Of a DNA stretch of 17,441 bases, positions 1 to 7,659 are shown piece by piece. The notes beneath the pieces were generated by a model, which was not told the origin of the DNA, did no database searches, and worked only from the letters and a program-made list of their open reading frames with translations. Made by a program: the position numbers and the translations under genes. The first letter of the stretch is position 1. Every line of letters begins with the position of its first letter. This DNA is from Undivivens sp041654215 (lineage in GTDB: Bacteria; Omnitrophota; Gorgyraeia; Gygaellales; Profunditerraquicolaceae). Where the stretch lies: contig JBAZDY010000026.1 in the NCBI GenBank assembly GCA_041654215.1, positions 1 through 17,441 of the forward strand, in the 5' to 3' direction.

Positions 1-2
1 AG

Positions 3-299
3 AAGAAGGAAAGGGAAGCGAAAAAACACCAGAAGATGGTCCGTCTCAAGGAGATTCGTCTCAAGCCGAACATAGACCAGCACGATTACAAGACCAAGCT
101 GAAGCAGGTTTTGGATTTCCTGAAAGACAAAAACAAAGTCAGGATTAATCTTTTTTTCCGCGGCAGGCAGATGGAGCACATAGATATCGGCAGGAAACTG
201 CTTGAGAAGTTCGTAGTGGATACTCAGAACGACGGCACAGTAGAGAAAGGCGCCGCCATGGAAGGCAGGATTATTTCTATGGTGATCGCCCCGAAATAG
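3..299 (+). CDS. infC: Translation initiation factor IF-3, C-terminal part (5' end outside window)
   Basis: The reading frame is open from the window edge, so the N-terminal domain and start codon are missing. IF-3 binds the 30S subunit, prevents premature 50S joining and checks start-codon and initiator-tRNA pairing. The visible part is a basic linker (KKEREAKKHQK) followed by the C-terminal domain, with the family pattern VRLKEIRLKPNIDQHDY and the conserved stretch FFRGRQMEHIDIGRKLL. An ATG at position 36 lies inside this domain and is not the real start. The next gene is rpmI, 92 bases on, then rplT, which is the classical infC-rpmI-rplT order. This confirms the call. Confidence 0.95.
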   Translation, partial: KKEREAKKHQKMVRLKEIRLKPNIDQHDYKTKLKQVLDFLKDKNKVRINLFFRGRQMEHIDIGRKLLEKFVVDTQNDGTVEKGAAMEGRIISMVIAPK

Positions 300-331
300 A
301 CCGGGTAACGAGGGCAGCACCGGCAAGGACG

Positions 332-362
332 GGACAGCAAAAGGTCTTTTTGTCTTTTGTCC
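332..362 (+). promoter_or_regulatory. Hairpin in the infC-rpmI spacer
   Basis: CAAAAG (338-343) can pair with CTTTTG (354-359). The helix extends with GGA (332-334) against TCC (360-362), leaving three bulged bases and a 10-base loop. It lies about 14 bases before the rpmI Shine-Dalgarno. The infC-rpmI-rplT operon is often controlled by L20 binding to RNA, usually upstream of infC or rpmI, so a regulatory role is possible. The helix is AU-rich and short, and no L20 pseudoknot is evident, so this is weak. Confidence 0.2.
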
Positions 363-391
363 GGGAAGTAAATATGAGGGGAGAAAGAGAA

Positions 392-592
392 ATGCCAAAA
401 TTAAAGACTAAAAAGGGCGTGGCTAAAAGGTTTAAGGTTACCGCCAAGGGTAAGGTCAAATACGCCCCGTGCAACAAGAGCCATCTTTTGACCAACAAGA
501 AAAGGTCCAGGGTCCGGAAACTCAGAGAGTCCGACACCGTAAGCCTGGGAAAGCACGAGAAGTATCTGAAAAGGCTGCTGCCTTACGCATAG
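392..592 (+). CDS. rpmI: 50S ribosomal protein L35
   Basis: This is a 66-residue, strongly basic protein, the usual length for bL35, which sits in the large subunit close to 23S rRNA. It begins MPKLKTKKGVAKRFKVTAKG and contains the family stretch HLLTNKKRSRVRKLR. The ATG at 392 is chosen because it gives the canonical N-terminus and is preceded by GAGGGGAGAAAG (376-387). An in-frame upstream start at 350 would add 14 residues that are unlike L35. The gene sits between infC and rplT, as in most bacteria, and should be co-transcribed and translationally linked with them. Confidence 0.97.
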   Translation: MPKLKTKKGVAKRFKVTAKGKVKYAPCNKSHLLTNKKRSRVRKLRESDTVSLGKHEKYLKRLLPYA

Positions 593-658
593 AGGACGGC
601 AGAATGCGTTTTTCCCGGCGTCGCACCCGGGATGTTAGTAAAAAGAGAGAGGTTAGTC

Positions 659-1006
659 ATGGCAAAAGTTAAACACAGCGTTGCTACAAGAAGAAGAAAA
701 AAGAGAGTATTAAAACAGGCGGAAGGATATTGGGGAGACCGCAGCAAGCAGTTTCAACAGGCCCGCCGAGCGGTGATGCACGCGCTGGTCTATGAATACC
801 GCGACAGGAAAAACCGCAAACGCGATTTTCGAAGGCTCTGGATCAGCAGGCTTAACGCCGCCTGCCGTTCCTGCGGCATGAAATACAGCGAATTCATAAA
901 CGGCTTGAAAAAAGCGCAGGTGGGACTGGACAGAAAAGTCCTTTCAGACCTGGCAATACGCGATCCCAAGGCTTTTGAGGAACTGATAAAAATCGCCAAA
1001 GCATAA
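659..1006 (+). CDS. rplT: 50S ribosomal protein L20
   Basis: This is a 115-residue bL20, an early large-subunit assembly protein that binds 23S rRNA and often represses its own operon. It begins MAKVKHSVATRRRKKRVLK and carries the very conserved blocks YRDRKNRKRDFRRLWISRLN and YSEFINGLKKA, then LDRKVLSDLA. The start at 659 follows AGAGAGAGG (644-652). An upstream in-frame start at 632 would add nine residues not found in L20. It is the third gene of the infC-rpmI-rplT set. The 33-base gap to the next gene shows no clear terminator, so the Trk genes may be read through. Confidence 0.97.
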   Translation: MAKVKHSVATRRRKKRVLKQAEGYWGDRSKQFQQARRAVMHALVYEYRDRKNRKRDFRRLWISRLNAACRSCGMKYSEFINGLKKAQVGLDRKVLSDLAIRDPKAFEELIKIAKA

Positions 1007-1039
1007 GTATCTGTTTTCGGTCCACTACCGGGATAGAAA

Positions 1040-1684
1040 ATGTACGTGATCATAGTCGGTTGCGGCAGGGTAGGCGCGGAGTTGGCCAGGCTTCTTTCGG
1101 GAGAAGGACACAATGTCGTCATCATCGACAAGAACAAGTCCGCTTTTTCCCGGCTGGGAGACGCCTTCAACGGCCTTACACTTTCCGGCAACGGCTTCAA
1201 CCAGGCTTTGCTTAAGCAGGCCGGGATCGAAAAGGCCGACGCCTTCTGTTCCGTGACCAACGGCGATAATACCAATTTGATCGCCGCGCAGGTGGCCAAA
1301 CGCATTTTTAACGTTCCCAAAGTCCTCGCCAGGATTTACGACCCGCAGCGCGCGCACATCTACACCGCGCTGGGAATGGATATCATCAGCGGCACCGTGC
1401 TTTTTGCGGCGATGCTCCGCGACAAAATAATAGAAAGTCGTTTCTCCAGTTATTTGATAGAGACAAAAGAACTCGGCGTACTCGAACTGGAGGCCAAGAA
1501 CGGCCTTGCCGGCAAGACGATAAAGGAGATAAACATCCCCGGCGAGTTCATGGTCGTGGCGCTGCGCAATCTTGAAGGCGTGGTTATTCCAGAACCGTCT
1601 TTGGTGCTGAATGAGACCGATACGCTCACAGGGGTGGTAAAAGTCGCCAGCCTTAAGAGCGTCAAGGAGAAATTCGGGCTTTAG
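1040..1684 (+). CDS. TrkA family potassium uptake regulator (single RCK unit), copy 1
   Basis: This 214-residue cytoplasmic regulatory subunit of a Trk/Ktr potassium channel binds nucleotide and gates the membrane subunit. The N-terminal Rossmann (TrkA-N/RCK) domain covers about residues 1-130, with the dinucleotide motif VGCGRVG (6-12) and an acidic residue D30 at the end of the second strand (VVIID). The C-terminal TrkA-C domain spans about 135-214 and includes GLAGKTIKEINIPG. At 214 residues it is half the length of E. coli TrkA, which fuses two such units. A second half-size copy follows 21 bases downstream, with trkH beyond it, so the two probably form the gating ring together. The ribosome binding site is weak (CCGGGATAG, 1028-1036). 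Confidence 0.9.
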   Translation: MYVIIVGCGRVGAELARLLSGEGHNVVIIDKNKSAFSRLGDAFNGLTLSGNGFNQALLKQAGIEKADAFCSVTNGDNTNLIAAQVAKRIFNVPKVLARIYDPQRAHIYTALGMDIISGTVLFAAMLRDKIIESRFSSYLIETKELGVLELEAKNGLAGKTIKEINIPGEFMVVALRNLEGVVIPEPSLVLNETDTLTGVVKVASLKSVKEKFGL

Positions 1685-1705
1685 TCTTTTCTTTCGGAGA
1701 AAGTT

Positions 1706-2368
1706 ATGTATATCCTTATAGTCGGCGCCGGAAAAGTAGGATACTTCCTTGCCAGGAGGCTTTCCGAAAGCGGGCATACCGTTTCCATCGTAGATAGCGA
1801 TCGGGATATTTGCGAGGAAACGGCTCGGAGCCTGGAAGTGCTGGCGATTAACGGCGACGGCTGCGACCAGGAAATACTGTCGGAAGCGGGGATATCCCGC
1901 GCCGACGTCGTGGCCGCGGTCACCGGCGACGATGAAGACAACCTCGTCATCTGCCAGTTGGCCAAAGAACGTTTCGGAGTGAACCGCACCGTCGGCCGGG
2001 TCAACGATCCGGACAACGAATCCACTTTTTTCAAGCTGGGCGTTGACGTCCCGGTGGACGCGACGAAAATAATAGCCAAGATTATCGAGGAAGAGGTCTC
2101 CTTTTCCGATTTCGTGAACCTGATGAGCTTCAAGCGCGGCAAGCTCGCCCTTGTGCGCGTCGACCTGCCGGGCGATTCTCCCGTCATCAATAAACAGGTC
2201 AGCCAGCTTCAACTGCCCGCCGATTCCGTCTTGGTTTCCATATTGAGAAAAGAAGAAGTTATCGTCCCCAAAGGGACCACCGTTCTTCAGCCGGGGGACG
2301 ACGTTATCGCTATCACCGCGATAGGGAACGAACCTCAGCTATTGAGGCTCCTTGCCGGTAAACTCTGA
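1706..2368 (+). CDS. TrkA family potassium uptake regulator (single RCK unit), copy 2
   Basis: This is a 220-residue paralogue of the preceding gene with the same layout. The Rossmann motif VGAGKVG (6-12) is followed by the ribose-binding acidic residue D30 (VSIVD). VTGDDEDNLVICQLAKERFG is a typical RCK core segment. The TrkA-C domain fills roughly residues 140-220 and contains LQPGDDVIAI. The conserved MSFKRGKLALVRV segment joins the two domains. GGAGAAAG (1695-1702) serves as ribosome binding site. It lies directly before the small membrane protein and TrkH, which supports a role as channel regulator. The two copies differ clearly from each other, so this is an old duplication with possible division of labour, such as different ligands. 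Confidence 0.92.
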   Translation: MYILIVGAGKVGYFLARRLSESGHTVSIVDSDRDICEETARSLEVLAINGDGCDQEILSEAGISRADVVAAVTGDDEDNLVICQLAKERFGVNRTVGRVNDPDNESTFFKLGVDVPVDATKIIAKIIEEEVSFSDFVNLMSFKRGKLALVRVDLPGDSPVINKQVSQLQLPADSVLVSILRKEEVIVPKGTTVLQPGDDVIAITAIGNEPQLLRLLAGKL

Positions 2369-2389
2369 GAACGGGAGGGTTTCGTTCAT

Positions 2390-2512
2390 ATGGAAAGTAA
2401 GAATAAAATTTTTAACAGTATGCTGGGTATCGTTTGGGAGGTTTCCTACGCCCTCGCCCTTATGCTGGCCGCGGCGGTTATCTGCGTGATCGTTCTACTG
2501 GTGAAGATATGA
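2390..2512 (+). CDS. 40-residue single-helix membrane protein in the Trk operon
   Basis: This short gene encodes 40 residues. The N-terminus (MESKNKIFNSMLGIVWEVSY) is polar and then amphipathic. It is followed by one hydrophobic helix, about residues 19-38 (from SYALALMLAAAV into CVIVLLV), ending in KI. GGGAGGG (2372-2378) lies 11 bases before the ATG. Its TGA overlaps the trkH ATG as ATGA (2509-2512), which indicates translational coupling. I recognise no family. By analogy with KdpF, the tiny single-helix subunit of the Kdp K+ pump, it could stabilise TrkH or modify its activity, but that is inference. The good ribosome binding site, the coupling and the clean membrane segment argue that it is real. 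Confidence 0.7.
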   Translation: MESKNKIFNSMLGIVWEVSYALALMLAAAVICVIVLLVKI

Positions 2513-4071
2513 TACTACGTCCGCGAGCCGAAGATATTGCGGTCATCGGGTATCATCTCTCCAGGATAATACTCGGTCTCGGACTGACCATGCTGCTGCC
2601 GTTGGGATGCGCGTTCCTCTGCGGGGAACGCGGCCCCTTCCTTGATTTTCTCATAACGATCGAGATAATTTTCGTTTCCGGCTTGCTTATGATGCAGGTC
2701 TGCCGCGCCGTATACGAATCGGGAAAGAAAAAGGCTTCGGCATACGAAAAAAGCATCGATTCCCTGGATCCGAACTGGATGCACGGAATGATCATGGTGG
2801 CCCTGTCCTGGCTGGCGGCGATGATCCTGGGCGCGATCCCCTTATGGCTGAGCGGGCACTGGATTTCTTTTCTCGACGCCTGTTTTGAGAGCATGTCCGG
2901 TTTCGCGACCACGGGATTATCTCTGGCGCAGGACCTGGATCATCTTTCCCTCACGCATAATCTCTGGCGGCATTTCACAATGTTCATCGGCGGGCAGGGA
3001 ATAGTCGTCGTCGCCCTGTCTTTCTTCGTGAAAGGATTTTCCGGCGCTTTTCGCATGTATGTCGGGGAGGCCCGCGACGAAAGGGTCCTGCCGAACGTGA
3101 TCAATACCGCGCGGTTCATCTGGGGAGTCAGCTTCACTTATCTTGCGCTGGGCACCGCCGCGCTCTGGGCCGTTGGGATGAAAAACGGAATGGGATCCGG
3201 ACGCGCATTGTTTCACGGGGCCTGCATTTTCATGGCCGCCTTCGACACCGGAGGCTTCGCTCCCCAGAGCCAGAACATGCTGTATTACCATAATTACGGC
3301 ATGGAGATAATCACCGCGGTTTTGATGGTTATAGGCGCGATCAACTTCAGGCTGCATTATCACTTGTGGACCGGTAACCGCCGCGAACTGCTGCGCAATA
3401 TCGAGATGAGGGTATTGTTCGTGAGCATCCTGGCGACTTTTATCGTCACCGCGGTCGGGCTCAAGACCGGGGGATCGTCTTATGCCTCCGGAGGGTTCCT
3501 TGTCCTGTTAAGAAAAGGTTTTTATCAGCTTCTATCCGGGCATACAGGCACCGGGTTCATGACCGTTTACGCCGAGCAGGTCGGAAAGGAATGGAGCGAT
3601 CTCTCCCTGGTCGGAATGATTTGCGCCATGGCCTTGGGCGGCGCCGTTTCTTCCACCACCGGCGGCATCAAGATGCTGCGTATCGGCATAATCGCCGAGG
3701 CGTTCGTCCAGGACATAAAGAAGGTGATATTCCCTTCCAGGGCGATGGTCGAGCAGAAGTTCCATCATATCAAAGAGGTTTTTCTGGAAGACAAGACTGT
3801 GCGGGCCTCCCTGATGGTCACCCTGGCATATATTATTCTTTTCGGAATCGGGGCGCTGGCCGGCATGCTTTGCGGGTTTGGGTTTATCCCGTCGCTGTTC
3901 GAATCGACCTCGGCGGCGGCGAACGTCGGGCTTTCCTGCGGGATAACATCCGTCGGAATGCCGGCGGCGCTCAAGGTAATTTATATTTTCCAGATGTGGG
4001 CCGGGAGGCTGGAGTTCATTGCCGTTTTTACCCTGGCAGGTTTTCTTCTGGCGGCGATAAAGGGGAAATGA
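2509..4071 (+). CDS. trkH: Trk-type potassium uptake protein, membrane subunit TrkH
   Basis: This 520-residue inner-membrane potassium channel subunit belongs to the superfamily with four membrane-pore-membrane repeats. The four pore segments are visible: SGFATTGLS (130-138), AFDTGGFAP (244-252), HTGTGFMTV (345-353) and ANVGLSCGI (471-479), each with the central filter glycine. The family signature GGAVSSTTGGIKMLRI (377-392) and the late WAGRLEF motif (497-503) favour TrkH over KtrB. The start at 2509 is preferred because it overlaps the stop of the 40-residue protein as ATGA. A start at 2434 would add 25 residues that overlap the small gene and do not look like TrkH. TrkA copies 1 and 2 upstream supply the regulatory ring. 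Confidence 0.95.
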   Translation: MILRPRAEDIAVIGYHLSRIILGLGLTMLLPLGCAFLCGERGPFLDFLITIEIIFVSGLLMMQVCRAVYESGKKKASAYEKSIDSLDPNWMHGMIMVALSWLAAMILGAIPLWLSGHWISFLDACFESMSGFATTGLSLAQDLDHLSLTHNLWRHFTMFIGGQGIVVVALSFFVKGFSGAFRMYVGEARDERVLPNVINTARFIWGVSFTYLALGTAALWAVGMKNGMGSGRALFHGACIFMAAFDTGGFAPQSQNMLYYHNYGMEIITAVLMVIGAINFRLHYHLWTGNRRELLRNIEMRVLFVSILATFIVTAVGLKTGGSSYASGGFLVLLRKGFYQLLSGHTGTGFMTVYAEQVGKEWSDLSLVGMICAMALGGAVSSTTGGIKMLRIGIIAEAFVQDIKKVIFPSRAMVEQKFHHIKEVFLEDKTVRASLMVTLAYIILFGIGALAGMLCGFGFIPSLFESTSAAANVGLSCGITSVGMPAALKVIYIFQMWAGRLEFIAVFTLAGFLLAAIKGK

Positions 4072-4072
4072 C

Positions 4073-4582
4073 GTGCGGATTACGTTGAGAATTCTGACGG
4101 TTTTTTGCCTTCTTTCGGCCGCACTTGCCGTGTCTTGCTGGGGCGCCTGCGCCGGTCCGGAGACGGTGTCTTCTTCCTCCCTGCTTACCGATCCCGGGCT
4201 TTATGACGGGCGCACAATATCGTTTGAGGGGGAGGTCATCGGTGATATAATGAAACAGGGCCGTTACGCCTGGATTAACGTCAATGACGGCCGCTCCGCC
4301 ATAGGCGTCTTTACCGCCGCAGAGAATGTCGCCGGTCTGTCCGCCGGCGGCTATAAAAGACAGGGAGATATCGTAAGGGTCAGCGGAGAATTCCACCGGG
4401 CGTGTCATAGACACGGCGGAGACATGGATATTCACGCCGGCAGCGTGACCGTGATAATTAAAAGCGCGGCCAGGGAAGAATTAATCTGCCCTGCCGCGAA
4501 GAAAATGGCTGTTTTGTTAGCGGGGGCAATATGTCTGTTATTGATATCGATGCTTTACGGAAGACTGCGGAAGAAGAGATAA
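4073..4582 (+). CDS. Exported, membrane-tethered OB-fold protein of unknown function
   Basis: The product has 169 residues and starts at GTG, after AGGGGAAA (4061-4068) and one base past the trkH stop. Residues 1-28 resemble a signal sequence (basic start, hydrophobic core, then SCWGACAG). Residues 35-130 look like an OB-fold barrel: GRTISFEGEVIGDIM, YAWINVNDG, then GDIVRVSGEF. This is followed by a His/Cys-rich stretch (HRACHRHGGDMDIHAG, 108-123) that might bind a metal. A C-terminal helix (about 145-162) with a basic end (GRLRKKR) would anchor it with the domain outside the cytoplasm. The last 52 bases overlap pheS in another frame, and the overlap encodes that tail. I cannot name a substrate. 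It could equally belong with the Trk genes or be unrelated to them. Confidence 0.7.
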   Translation: MRITLRILTVFCLLSAALAVSCWGACAGPETVSSSSLLTDPGLYDGRTISFEGEVIGDIMKQGRYAWINVNDGRSAIGVFTAAENVAGLSAGGYKRQGDIVRVSGEFHRACHRHGGDMDIHAGSVTVIIKSAAREELICPAAKKMAVLLAGAICLLLISMLYGRLRKKR

Positions 4583-5583
4583 CCGCCGTCTCTCCCGGAC
4601 AGGCGTTGGAAGAACTGCGGAATAAATACCTGGGCAGGAAAGGGGTTCTCGCCGGGCTTACCGCCGAGATCCCTTCTCTTGCGCCGGAAGAACGCGCGGC
4701 TTTCGGCAAAAAGGTCAATGCCCTGAAAGGCGCCCTGCTCGCCGCGTTCGAGCGGAAGCAGGCTTCCGGGGCCGCTTCCTGTTTTTCCGGTGGAGCCGCG
4801 GCGGGAGTTGACATCAGTATGCCCGGCGTGGGACAGCCCGCGGGGAGCATTCATCTGATCACCCAGGTGGCGGAGGAAGTTACCGGTCTCTTCGCCAGGA
4901 TGGGGTTTTCCGTGGAGGAAGGCCCGGAGATAGAAAACGAATTCAATAATTTCAGCGGGCTGAATATCCCGTTGGAACACCCTTCGCGCGACAATTTCGA
5001 CACATTCTATCTCAAGGCTCCCGGCGGAGGCATCCTGGAAGAGAAAGACGGCAAGCTTCTTCTGAGAAGCCATACCTCTCCGATGCAAATAAGGGTAATG
5101 CGTTCCCGCAGGCCGCCGGTGGCGGTCGTAGTGCCCGGCAGAGTCTATCGCCCGGACGCCGTGGACGCCAGCCATTCCTTCATGTTCAATCAGATCGAAG
5201 GCTTCCTGGTGGACAGGAACGTGAATTTTTCGCATCTAAAGGGAGTTCTGGAATCTTTCGCACGAGGCATATTCGGGGAAGATATCAGGATGCGTTTCCG
5301 CCCCCACTTCTTTCCGTTCACCGAGCCGTCTGTAGAACTGGACGTTTCCTGCATTATATGCGAGGGCAAAGGATGTCCGCTTTGCGGAAGGAAGGGTTGG
5401 CTGGAGATTCTCGGGGCGGGGATGATACATCCCAACGTTTTCAGGAATGTAGGCTACGAACCCTCCAAATATAGCGGGTTCGCTTTTGGCATGGGGGTGG
5501 ACCGGATAGCACTGCTAAAATATGGCATAGACGATATAAGATTGTTGTTCCAGAACGACGTGAGGTTCCTGAAACAATTTTAA
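4531..5583 (+). CDS. pheS: Phenylalanyl-tRNA synthetase alpha subunit
   Basis: This 350-residue class II synthetase catalytic subunit attaches phenylalanine to tRNA(Phe) as an alpha2-beta2 enzyme with PheT. The N-terminal coiled-coil region (about 1-85) includes LRNKYLGRKGVLAGL. The catalytic core carries HTSPMQ (181-186), motif 2 (GRVYRPDAVDASH, then FNQIEGF, 203-225) and motif 3 (GMGVDRIALLKYGIDDIR, 320-337). A Cys pattern CIICEGKGCPLC (274-285) precedes the conserved WLEILGAGMIHPNV. Motif 2 reads FNQ where FHQ is commoner, a conservative oddity. The start at 4531 lies inside the upstream OB-fold gene but gives the normal N-terminus, so the 52-base overlap looks genuine. GCGGGGG (4520-4526) may be its ribosome binding site. 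Confidence 0.97.
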   Translation: MSVIDIDALRKTAEEEITAVSPGQALEELRNKYLGRKGVLAGLTAEIPSLAPEERAAFGKKVNALKGALLAAFERKQASGAASCFSGGAAAGVDISMPGVGQPAGSIHLITQVAEEVTGLFARMGFSVEEGPEIENEFNNFSGLNIPLEHPSRDNFDTFYLKAPGGGILEEKDGKLLLRSHTSPMQIRVMRSRRPPVAVVVPGRVYRPDAVDASHSFMFNQIEGFLVDRNVNFSHLKGVLESFARGIFGEDIRMRFRPHFFPFTEPSVELDVSCIICEGKGCPLCGRKGWLEILGAGMIHPNVFRNVGYEPSKYSGFAFGMGVDRIALLKYGIDDIRLLFQNDVRFLKQF

Positions 5584-5592
5584 AGGGGAGAT

Positions 5593-7632
5593 ATGAAATT
5601 CAGTTATAACTGGATGAAAGATTTCGTCAAGATAACAGTGGACGCTGAGACCCTGGCGCATAAATTCACCATGGCCGGGCATGAGATCGGTTCCGTTATT
5701 CAGCAAGACGGAGATTTCATATTCGACGCCGAGATCACTTCCAACCGCGCCGACTGTTTTTGCATGACCGGCATGGCAAGAGAGGCTTCCGCGCTCCTCG
5801 GTAAAAAATTCAAGGCCCCCGCAGGGTTCTTCAAGAGCGTTCCCGGAAAGAAAAGGGTTGCCGGGGTTTCCGTTTCCCTGGAGAGCGTCCGGGACTGCCC
5901 TCTGTATACCGCTACGGTTATAAGAGGCGTAAAGGTCGGACCTTCGCCGGAATGGCTGCGCAGGAGGCTGGAGAGTGTCGGCTGCAGGAGCATAAATAAT
6001 ATAGTGGACATAACCAATTACGCCCTTTTTGAATGGGGCGCGCCTTTGCACGCCTTTGATCTGGATAAGATAGCCGGAGGTCGGATAATCGTGCGTCGGG
6101 CCGGACAGGGAGAGCGCCTGACTACCATAGACGGGAAAACCCATCTTTTGACGCCCGAAATACTGGTTATCGCCGACAGCGGTAAGCCGGTGGCCGCGGC
6201 CGGAATCATGGGCGCGGAAGCGAGCGAGGTTTCTTCGGGCACAGCCAACGTTCTGCTGGAAGGCGCGATGTTCGACCCTGTGCTGGTAAGAAAAGGCTGC
6301 CGTTTGATGGCCGCACAGACAGAAGCGTCCTACCGTTTCGAAAGAGGGGTGGACGCTGAAAGGGTCAAATTATCGGTGGCGCGCGCGTTGATGCTTATTG
6401 TTTCTCTCTGCGGCGGAAAGGCGCAGGCTTTTATCAGGAAGGGCTCCGGGGCCGCCGGACGCAAGAAACTTGAATTTTCCGTTACCGGGGCCGAGAAACT
6501 TTTGAATATCAAGCTGGCTAAAGGGAAGGCTTATCGTATTCTCTCCGGCCTGGGATTTAAAGTGAAGAAATCCTCCTCGTCCACGCTCAAAGTGGAAGTC
6601 CCTCTTTTCAGGAAGGACGTCGGACAGCAGGCCGACCTGGAGGAGGAGATCGCGCGTATATACGGATACGACAGGATAGTCCCTACGCTTCCTTTCGTCT
6701 CGGCCGATCCGTCGGGGGTGTCCTCCTGGCAGTGCGTTTCCGGGATTAAAAGACTTATCGCCGGACAAGGATTCCACGAAACCGTAACTTACGGTCTTGT
6801 GGAGAGGACTTCGCTGGACGTAATTTCGGAGAAACCGGGCGAGGCGATAGAGGTTTTAAATCCTTTGAGCCGCGAACAGGAAGTCCTGCGCACCTCGGTC
6901 ATGCCGGGACTGCTGCGCTGCCTGGCGTATAACATTAATCAAAAACAGGAAGACCTGCGGTTTTTTGAGGTCGCGGACATTTATTACAGGGCGCCTTCTT
7001 CCGGGCACAGGGAAGAAAAAGTGCTCGCTCTGGCGGTCTGCGGCACGCGCAGGTATTTTAACGGCAGGGCGTTCTGCGAGGAAGAATTCGGCCCCCTGCA
7101 CATAAAGGGCGCGCTGGAGGGACTCTTTTCCTGGGCGGGAGTACAGAATTATTCTTTCAGGCAGCATTCCGTAGGCGGTAATATCTCCGTACACGCGGGA
7201 GACGAAAAGCTGGGGGAAATCATTATTCTGGACAAGAAGCAGTCCGCGGCATTCGACATAAAAAACCGGAGCGCGGCGGCCGCCGAGATAAGGCTGGAGC
7301 CGGTTATGCGTTCGCGCCTGGCTCGACGCAAGAGTTTTCGCAAAATGGCTCTTTTTCCCGCGGTGATCCGCGATATCAGCCTGTTGTTGAGAGAGGAGAT
7401 ACCGCTGCGGGATGTCTTCGAACTCGCCGGGCGGGCTGGCGGCGGATTGTTGAAAGAACTGAAGTTGTCTGATGTTTATAAAGGGGAGCAGATATCCGCC
7501 GGCTATAAAGGATTGACGATATCCTGCGTTTACCGCTCGGAAGAGAAAACGCTGACAGAAGCGGAGGTCGCGCCCGCGCATGCCGCCGTCGTGCAGGCCC
7601 TGTCCGGCCACTCCGGTATTTCTCTGCGTTGA
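5593..7632 (+). CDS. pheT: Phenylalanyl-tRNA synthetase beta subunit, short form without the tRNA-binding OB domain
   Basis: This 679-residue partner of PheS starts 9 bases after it behind AAGGGGAG (5583-5590). Bacterial PheT is usually close to 800 residues. Here the N-terminus (MKFSYNWMKDFVKI, ending AGHEIGSVIQQDGD at 28-41) passes straight into FIFDAEITSNRADC (42-55), so the EMAP/Myf-type OB domain normally between these blocks is absent. The remaining domains are present: the B3/B4 editing domain (VDITNYALFEWGAPLHAFD, 138-156; LLEGAMF, 221-227; TEASYRFERGVD, 243-254), the B5 region (about 291-366), the catalytic-like core, and the C-terminal FDX-ACB anticodon-binding domain (578-679). The frame is intact across the junction, so this is a domain loss rather than a broken gene. 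Confidence 0.96.
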   Translation: MKFSYNWMKDFVKITVDAETLAHKFTMAGHEIGSVIQQDGDFIFDAEITSNRADCFCMTGMAREASALLGKKFKAPAGFFKSVPGKKRVAGVSVSLESVRDCPLYTATVIRGVKVGPSPEWLRRRLESVGCRSINNIVDITNYALFEWGAPLHAFDLDKIAGGRIIVRRAGQGERLTTIDGKTHLLTPEILVIADSGKPVAAAGIMGAEASEVSSGTANVLLEGAMFDPVLVRKGCRLMAAQTEASYRFERGVDAERVKLSVARALMLIVSLCGGKAQAFIRKGSGAAGRKKLEFSVTGAEKLLNIKLAKGKAYRILSGLGFKVKKSSSSTLKVEVPLFRKDVGQQADLEEEIARIYGYDRIVPTLPFVSADPSGVSSWQCVSGIKRLIAGQGFHETVTYGLVERTSLDVISEKPGEAIEVLNPLSREQEVLRTSVMPGLLRCLAYNINQKQEDLRFFEVADIYYRAPSSGHREEKVLALAVCGTRRYFNGRAFCEEEFGPLHIKGALEGLFSWAGVQNYSFRQHSVGGNISVHAGDEKLGEIIILDKKQSAAFDIKNRSAAAAEIRLEPVMRSRLARRKSFRKMALFPAVIRDISLLLREEIPLRDVFELAGRAGGGLLKELKLSDVYKGEQISAGYKGLTISCVYRSEEKTLTEAEVAPAHAAVVQALSGHSGISLR

Positions 7633-7659
7633 AAACAGGAAGAGTTCCCTCTGCGGGAA

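Noticed and set aside
2434..2508. An earlier trkH start adding 25 residues
   Set aside because: It overlaps the 40-residue gene, adds Gly/Arg-rich sequence unlike TrkH, and ignores the ATGA coupling at 2509.
7645..7659. TTCCC-TCTGC-GGGAA hairpin after pheT as a terminator
   Set aside because: There is no T-run; it runs directly into the -35 element of the 6S promoter, so termination is unlikely.
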